Positions 57,655 through 64,000 of a DNA stretch of 64,000 bases are shown here, piece after piece. The translations under genes and the position numbers were made by a program. Below the pieces are notes generated by a model. That model was given only the letters and a program-made list of their open reading frames with translations. It did not search any database and was not told the DNA's origin. The DNA is from Topomyia yanbarensis (taxonomy: Eukaryota > Arthropoda > Insecta > Diptera > Culicidae), in the NCBI RefSeq assembly GCF_030247195.1, contig NC_080671.1, positions 427,800,539 through 427,864,538 of the forward strand, given 5' to 3'. Position 1 is the stretch's first letter; each line of letters opens with the position of its first letter.

Positions 57655-57725
57655 CTGATTAGATGGGGAGGCAGCCAGGGCAATTGCCCTGGGGCCCGGG
57701 TCGCATTTGGGGGCCCACGTTTTTA
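57655..57725. repeat. Palindromic GC-rich block
   Basis: CCAGGGCAATTGCCCTGG (57675-57692) is a perfect 18-bp palindrome, followed by GGCCCGGG and TTGGGGGCCCACG. This may be the terminus of a dispersed element, but no partner end was found nearby. Confidence 0.5.
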
Positions 57726-59072
57726 CCAGGAAGATTGGCGAACACGTCTGGTATTCATAGAAGAACAATAAAAATATCAAAAGTAATTTCTTTGTAATCA
57801 TTCGCCTTATTAAATTGTTATATGAGGAAAGCGTAAAAAAATCAAAACTTTATTTGATAGTTGACATTTGTTCAAACACACGTTCTTAAGGGAGTTGTCT
57901 ACTTTGTGTACAAGATTAAAAATGAGTTTTATTGCTTGAATCGACGGAATATACTACAAAATATTGAGAAGCCAATTCAAAGTATTTTCGAAGAAAGCAA
58001 TAGAGCGCACGGACAAACGTATCCGGCCTCTTTTACGTTCGCTTCTTTGCTGGTGGTGCCGGTTGTTGGCTTGGAGATACTGGGTGTGATTGTTGTTGAG
58101 TGAATGTTTGTTCCTGTCAGATCCGTATATATTCGTTTTGTAGCCGTTTGTGGCTTGGCGCGAGATAACGGTGTGCTGTTTACGGTTATAGTAGGTGGGC
58201 TTTCCTTAGTTGCTTTTGCACAAAGATTTCCGTGGTGCAGTGTCTTTTTGTAGAATTCGCGACTAGGAATCTACCATGGTTGCATAGTCAATGTTGTCTA
58301 ATGAAACGTCCAATTTTCGGTTGAGCCGCATAAAATGGTTACGTATGAAAAAGTTGGTTTTCACGGGGGAATTCTCATCGCAAAAACCCGGGAAAATACG
58401 TTACAGCTCTTTTGGAAGCCACTTCTCCGTATAATGACATAAATTTGTTAATCATGATGTCAGGGACGCGTGAAGATAATTCGTGTAAGCACGTCTCTGT
58501 AGCCTATATATACGGGGATGATGCTGTTAACTTGACAGCTTTCGTTGGTGTGCTGCACGACTGTGCTTTTTAATGTTTGATATAGTGCATTTGCAGGGTG
58601 TTTACTTCTCCCGGACCAGTCTATTTTTAGCCATCAAAGGCATCGGTCACAATACCCAGTGTGCTCCTGCTTCTGTCCGTGCCAGTGCAAAGCGAACGAA
58701 AAAACAGTTACTTGTGTGCATTGTCCGAACAACAAAGGATACCGTTCACAGAAAAAAATATTTTGTAATTTTAAGTTTATTTTCATGCACATATTTGGAG
58801 CATGAATATAAATGTAAAATTAAGTTCCACCACAAATACACACGACTTGTCGTGCTTTCTTCAATGAATTTTATTATAATTTTACACGTGGATTGAAAAT
58901 TACAGTTTCTTTAAACGGAAAAACAATGCACTTCAATGTTTTTTTACTCTAAAACTGCTGTAAAATGATCGACATGTAATATTACACGAATGAAAGTGTA
59001 AAATTGTATGCTGTTTGATGCTCCAATTGATTTTAACGTAATTTTCAATCAAATTTTTCATTCAATCGTTGT
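57726..59072. other. Unassigned stretch
   Basis: No recognised gene. The 80-codon frame at 57861 and 107-codon frame at 58573 show no domain. TATATATACGG at 58505 is TATA-like, and GTTTCTTTAAAC-type AT-rich sequence follows. This region and 60445-60521 were contiguous before the foldback element inserted. Confidence 0.3.
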
Positions 59073-59080
59073 ATGTTTAC

Positions 59081-60436
59081 TAGGGTGGGGCATTGTTATA
59101 TGGAAAAACGTAATCATAGCCACATCAACCGAGCACAGCACTTTTTTGGTTCCTTTTGGGGTCCCAAACAACTGTGCAAAATTTGGGGTCGATTGGTGTT
59201 GACCCGGCGTAGCGCATTGCGTTTGAAATTTGTATGGAGATTAGTATGGGAAAACCTACATTTTTACATTTTTAATTCTACAGACTACAATTATTCCTGT
59301 AGTGTGTCAATAAATAGATAAAAGTATAGTCCAGGATATGCTGAACAACTTTGCCCAAGGATGTATGGTGTTAGAATGTCTCTAAGCCAAGTTATAGCTG
59401 TTCAAAGTTCGATACATCGAATTAAATGCCAAAAATCATTTTTATTGCCAACACTGCCGGTGTACCAATGGTATTTCATATAGCATTCCAAAATAACATT
59501 TGAATGAATTATTCAAAAGCCTTAGATCAATTTCATGAGCGTAGGTAGTTGAGCAATAGGGCGTAGTGAGGGGTGAGGGGGGATGGGGGGGGGACTTTAA
59601 TATGTAGAAATTCGAACTGAAATGTTGTCGAGTTGGAATGTTCAGATGAATTATTTCAAAACAATTACACAATGTCCTACGCATAATAGTAACGATGAAA
59701 TAAAACATACTGTATCCCTTTGCCTTGACTTTTATTAATAGAAGTTATGTTACAGACTGAATCAACTGATGTCGGGTTGATATGTCAGAGGATTGCATTG
59801 ATTATATTTCAGTTTAATAGGCAGTATGATTTTATGGTATGCTCATTTCGATGCTGTTCGATCACCTGAAGCAAAATTTTTTGTAGGGATCTGGTGGATT
59901 TCATGTTCAAATCCAGAATATAGCTTCACGCCTCGTGATCGAACAACATAGAAATGAGTATGCTATCAAATCATAGTACGTATTAAACCGAAATATAATC
60001 CTCTGACATATCAACTCGACATCAGTTGATTCAGTCTGTAACATAACTTCTATTAATAAAAGTCAAGGCAAAGGGATACAGTATGTTTTATTTCATCGTT
60101 ACTATTATGCGTAGGACATTGTGTAATTGTTTTGAAATAATTCATCTGAACATTCCAACTCGACAACATTTCAGTTCGAATTTCTACAAAGTTGTTCATC
60201 ATATCCTGGACTACACTTCTATCTATTTGTTTGCATACTAAAGGAAGAATTGTAGTCTGTAGAATTAAAAATGCAAAAATGTAGGTTTTCCCATACTAAT
60301 CTCCATACAAATTTCAAACGCAATGCGCTTCGCCGGGTCAACATCAATCGACCCCAAAGTTTGCACAGTTGTTTGGGACCCCAAAAGGAACCAAAAAAGT
60401 GCTGTGCTGAAAAAACGATCATTTTGCCCCACCCTA
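59081..60436. mobile_element. Foldback hAT-type element, 1356 bp, 8-bp TSD
   Basis: The termini TAGGGTGGGGCA and TGCCCCACCCTA are flanked by identical ATGTTTAC repeats (59073-59080 and 60437-60444). Outer arms of about 280 bp are inverted copies (GGTTCCTTTTGGGGTCCCAA with its complement). An inner palindrome spans about 59600-60187 with its centre near 59890. About 230 bp at 59370-59600 exist only on the left side. Apparent frames in the arms are mirror images of each other. It has no transposase and lies 86 bp upstream of the intact ORF1. Confidence 0.9.
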
Positions 60437-60521
60437 ATGTTTACATTCGTATTGATCTACATGTCGTTTAAATTTCATTATTTTTTGGTGTGTTATTTTT
60501 ATTCTTGTGTGATCTATCAAG

Positions 60522-61511
60522 ATGACTGAGTCTCATCAACAAAACGTGATTATTCGGCCTAACACAGTGGTCATTGACTTCAGGTCTTTTCGCATAAGAC
60601 GAAGTATTCGTGATGTGGAACATCTGCTGAGGGTGAAAATGCAGTTTCGGTTTTCGGAAGTCACCTGCATACAGCTTGAGCACGTCAGGCATGCGGTGCT
60701 GATAACCTTCAACAAATTCGCCCAGGCGAAAAGATTCATTTCGCAGAACAACTTAAAACACGTGCTTTTTTTAGACAATGCTGAAATCAGGATCCCTGTA
60801 TACATGGATAATGGGAATATTGAAGTGAAATTACATGATTTATCTCCACTTACTTGCAAAGTGGCAATTAAAAGATTCATGTCGCATTATGGAGCAGTGG
60901 AATCTATTACGGGGGACACATGGAGAAACTACTTCCCAGGTATTTCAAATGGCGTCTTTGTGGTGAGAATGCGGGTAGACCAACCCATTCCCTCCTCCCT
61001 TACCCTGCAGTACAACACAGAAGGGGGTGATACCATTACACAGCGAACTCTTTGTACATATCAGGGACAAACTAATACGTGTCAATTCTGTGAACGAACG
61101 GTGCACTACGGACAACCCTGCCCAGAAACTGCTAAGGAAAGCTCAATTGCAGAAAAAAATTCCAACACCCAAGCCCCAATATCTTTCCCTGAACCACAAT
61201 CGGTTGCCAAATTTGTGGCTGCAGTTAAGGCAATAATGACAACTGCAAAAGCTTCAAACTTAACAACTAATACTACCAGTGAAAAAGCTACCACCAAGGA
61301 TGGAGTGTTCACATTCGGGACCCGCAAGGGCAAGAAACCAGAAAGAAGATCTGATCGCGAGTATCACGGCAGTAATCAAGATGATGATACCGACGTAAGC
61401 AACACCGAGACAAACATGGGTAACCACGAAGTTGGCGAAAGAAGGAACATCTTCCCGACGCGAAAAAAGATCTCCGCTCGCAATAGAAAGTTGCCACGAA
61501 GCATTATTTAA
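60522..61511 (+). CDS. Intact non-LTR retrotransposon ORF1 protein (329 aa)
   Basis: This is an open frame of 329 codons, starting in a good context (TCAAGATGA). An RRM-like fold region is suggested around residues 95-165 (VKLHDLSPLTCKVAIKRFMS, YFPGISNGVFVVRMRV). A single zinc knuckle follows at residues 187-200 (CQFCERTVHYGQPC; C187, C190, H195, C200). The C-terminal tail is basic and low-complexity, with KKPERRSDRE and KKISARNRKLPR. Such ORF1 proteins bind the element's RNA for retrotransposition. Two broken relatives lie at 9505 and 52985. No ORF2 follows; an A-rich stretch occurs 50-60 bp after the stop. It is either a recently truncated copy or an ORF kept by selection. Confidence 0.8.
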   Translation: MTESHQQNVIIRPNTVVIDFRSFRIRRSIRDVEHLLRVKMQFRFSEVTCIQLEHVRHAVLITFNKFAQAKRFISQNNLKHVLFLDNAEIRIPVYMDNGNIEVKLHDLSPLTCKVAIKRFMSHYGAVESITGDTWRNYFPGISNGVFVVRMRVDQPIPSSLTLQYNTEGGDTITQRTLCTYQGQTNTCQFCERTVHYGQPCPETAKESSIAEKNSNTQAPISFPEPQSVAKFVAAVKAIMTTAKASNLTTNTTSEKATTKDGVFTFGTRKGKKPERRSDREYHGSNQDDDTDVSNTETNMGNHEVGERRNIFPTRKKISARNRKLPRSII

Positions 61512-61586
61512 TGGCTTTAGATATGTTCTATATCTTATATATTCTTCTTTATCGATACTGCAAAAGAAAAAAATAAACATCCTTTC

Positions 61587-61668
61587 GCTCTTCTATCGTT
61601 TGACGTGCCGACTGTTGCAATTGACGATTTAGTGCCTATAGAAATGGGGTTCAATCCGCGGTTGAAAA
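61587..61668. repeat. Inverted repeat, left copy
   Basis: The block TGCCGACTGTT, then AATTGACGATTTAGTGCCTA, then TAGAAATGGGG matches the reverse complement of 63773-63857 with few differences over about 70 bp. It begins about 75 bp after the ORF1 stop. Confidence 0.75.
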
Positions 61669-62804
61669 GCTCGTCCCAATGTGGTATACGCGTTTGATCA
61701 CTGATCTATGAGAAGATTTGCTTGTGTATTGGGTTTAATCCAAACTCTATTTAGACGTTTAGTTGAAATTACGCAAACGTGGTTTAAATTTACAATTGGA
61801 TCTTTTTTTCGAAGAATTGTGCAGAATTACCATTTTGATTTTACGTTTATTGCATCATCATTTATTACAGGAAGGCATACGAGTTTAGGTGATTATTGGA
61901 ACGCATAGGTATATTTGTCATTGTCGGTATCTTAAAGCACTATAAGAAGAATCTATATTTGCATTTAGACTTTTCTATAAAAACTTCATAGCATTTAACT
62001 TCAAAAGCTTTTCAGAACGATGTCTATGGTCTGTATGTCGATATAGTGCTAGATTGAATGTTTCAAATTTTAGGTGCAATGAAGCATTAAAATACTTGTA
62101 TACGGCTAGTTAGCAATAGGAATGCTAACTTATAATCAATCTAGAGTTTTAAATTATGTTACCGATCTAAGTTTTAGCTGTTTCGTAACAATATAATTCC
62201 ATCCACCATTAATTCAATTATAGTATCTAAGTTATGATTTTGTTCTTTTTTGTTAGTTTTTTTGTTATTGGCTCTCTATTATTATTGTTGTTAGTTTGTT
62301 AATTGAATTGAAAAAATATATTTGTTGTTATTTTTGTTTAACATAGGATAAGTTTTGTACTAACCACTAACCCCGTTAAAATTCAAACTAATAATTAGGC
62401 GTCGATAATTTGCGAAAAAAAAAAACATTGTAAATGATAGCGGTTGGGGGAAATTTGGGAATTCTGCCTGTATTGCTCGAGGGCTGAAAAGAGGTCTTTC
62501 GTACCCACCCCGGAACGTCCAGACCAGGCGTTGGGGCCTAGGACGTGTTCCCCTCTGGACCAGTCATAACTCCTCGAGGCACCTATAATCCCGCAACCGT
62601 TACCAATCTGAAGCTATTGACTGTACCGGAAAAACCGCAACGGCAAAAGACGGCAAAGTAGTCCGCACTAATCATAGGCAAACTGTATAATGCAAAATTT
62701 ACTAACGCCGAATCTGTTGCTGCATGACTGATTGGCACCGCAGTGGAGTTGAGTCAGGTGCCAGTAATTTAGCCGCAGAACCACTGTTTCCGGAAAAGCT
62801 AAGG

Positions 62805-62845
<41 letters not shown>

Positions 62846-63772
62846 GAAGGACGAGAGAGAGAGAATAAGAGGAATTGGATATCGTAGGGTTCTTGGGAAA
62901 TGATAATGAGTGAGGTAGGTGAGTTTGGATGCAGGCCTAAGGCGAGTAAGTTCAGTGAAATTATAAAACGGTATAGTTCGCAAAGTATAAAATCCTGCGA
63001 GAAGTTTCCAACCTAGATGAGTACGGACCTGATATCACGAGTCCGCTCGAAGGGATTTTCCGGTCAAAATTCGGCTTGTGTCCCACCGTTGGCCGCTACG
63101 ATTTTTCGGAAGTCCGTTTCCATTAAGACGGCAACCCGCCACTACATCGTGAAATTATCAACCCACGGTAGGTCCGCCGAAGTCCGCCGCCGCACCCTAG
63201 CACGGCCGACGAGAATCGCTCCTGGGTTAGACAACGGTACGCCACTCCATTGTGGAGCAACGAAAGCACCAAGTGACGGTAACATCTCGGACGCGTGCGC
63301 AGTTTGCTAAAAGGCCACGCGCATCAGTTCTACCCACGCTGGAAGCACCGGCGCTACGCTAGTATTGACGCCAAAACCACTGCCTCGTTTGCCAAGCAGC
63401 ATCGACAGCAACGACGGCCCGCCAAACGGGCTCAGGTACGTTCAATTCCTCCTCTCTCCCACCCACGTGTCGGATCAGCGAAGGGCCCCAACGTTAATGA
63501 TTAGGCGCCTAAAACTCCGTTCAAAAATAAATTGTAAAATTGTAAACCTTTTCTTTTTGTTCCTACGAGAGCCTTTTTCTTTGTTGGATGGTTTCTATAT
63601 TGATTCGCCTGAGTTGAAAAATTGTTTAAAAGCGGTAAGTACAGTGAGTCCTCCCGAGAACGGTAGCCGACCCTGAGATCAAAAATAAAGGTGAGCTAGC
63701 CGAGCGGTGTTTTCAAGAACACTTTCAATTAGTGCTTATGGTTGCTTGGGTGATCAAACGTGAATACTAAAT
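61669..63772. other. Unclassified interior between inverted repeats
   Basis: The left part (to about 62440) is AT-rich. From 62445 to 63530 it is GC-richer, with frames at 63017-63310 (97 codons) and 63365-63676 (103 codons) that I cannot assign. A GT-type donor CAG|GTACGT occurs near 63436. It may be one mobile unit of about 2.27 kb bounded by the repeats, or unrelated sequence between two oppositely placed element ends. Confidence 0.35.
62814..62842. repeat. (GA)n microsatellite
   Basis: An uninterrupted run of about 14 GA units, with shorter GA runs on either side. The reverse-strand SLSLSLSL frame is a product of it. Confidence 0.9.
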
Positions 63773-63857
63773 TGAGACTGCGGATCGTATCCCATTTCTA
63801 TAGGCACTAAATCGTCAATTTAAACAGTCGGCATGTCTAACAAAAGAAGAGAGGAAG
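63773..63857. repeat. Inverted repeat, right copy
   Basis: CCCATTTCTATAGGCACTAA, ATCGTCAATT and ACAGTCGGCA run in reverse orientation to 61587-61668. CTAACAAAAGAAGAG corresponds to the CTCTTCTATCGTTTG at the left edge. Confidence 0.75.
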
Positions 63858-64000
63858 AGTGGGTACGTTATCGAAAGATAATTGATTCTTTTGCTGTGTT
63901 GATAAAGAAGGGAAGTTTTTTTTAAAAAAAAAACACAGCTCTGTGCTAACATTGCTGTCAGCCATTAAGGTGCTTCTGAACTTGCTCTATTCTGGCACAT

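Overview
The window looks like nuclear DNA from a mosquito, probably a culicine of the Aedes type. It is AT-rich and full of interspersed repeats I associate with Culicidae. It also carries jockey-like and R1-clade non-LTR retrotransposons, a tRNA-derived SINE, and several non-autonomous DNA transposons. The species cannot be fixed from the sequence alone. I see no complete host gene and no rRNA, functional tRNA or CRISPR array. The only host-gene hint is one possible first exon with a signal peptide near 43.5 kb.

Layout. 0-6 kb: several copies of one mosquito repeat family with internal microsatellites, one copy holding a perfect 27-bp inverted repeat. 6-13 kb: two short hAT-type MITEs with 8-bp target duplications, an orphan 5' UTR piece of an R1-clade element, a decayed ORF1, a TIR element and a minisatellite. 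13.6-16.3 kb and 27.2-29.5 kb: two inverted copies of one promoter-bearing element (CRE, TATA and initiator at identical spacing). One copy is split by a 1.4-kb foldback element. The other is nested inside a 5.5-kb hAT-type foldback element (24.0-29.5 kb). 18-23 kb: a jockey/CR1-group non-LTR retrotransposon whose gag is interrupted by a piggyBac-like MITE at TTAA.

32.7-41.9 kb: a cluster of R1-clade elements. Two copies lie head to tail, the first cut by a 1.4-kb TIR transposon with a 3-bp duplication. A third fragment from another R1 lineage meets them head-on. 44-51 kb: AT-rich simple sequence, a SINE with 12-bp target duplications, and reverse-strand mosquito repeats, one split by a 1.6-kb TIR element. 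51-56 kb: a rearranged block in which an R1-clade copy and a jockey-like copy are each cut in two with opposite orientations. A nested insertion followed by one inversion explains it. 59-61.5 kb: a hAT-type foldback element, then an intact 329-codon non-LTR ORF1 with a zinc knuckle and no ORF2. 61.6-63.9 kb: an unclassified stretch flanked by inverted repeats.

No genes here work together as a pathway. The biology is layered transposition: target duplications, precise interruption points and paired copies let the order of insertion be read from the sequence. Most coding pieces are decayed. The 60.5-kb ORF1 is the only sizeable element ORF that is undamaged.
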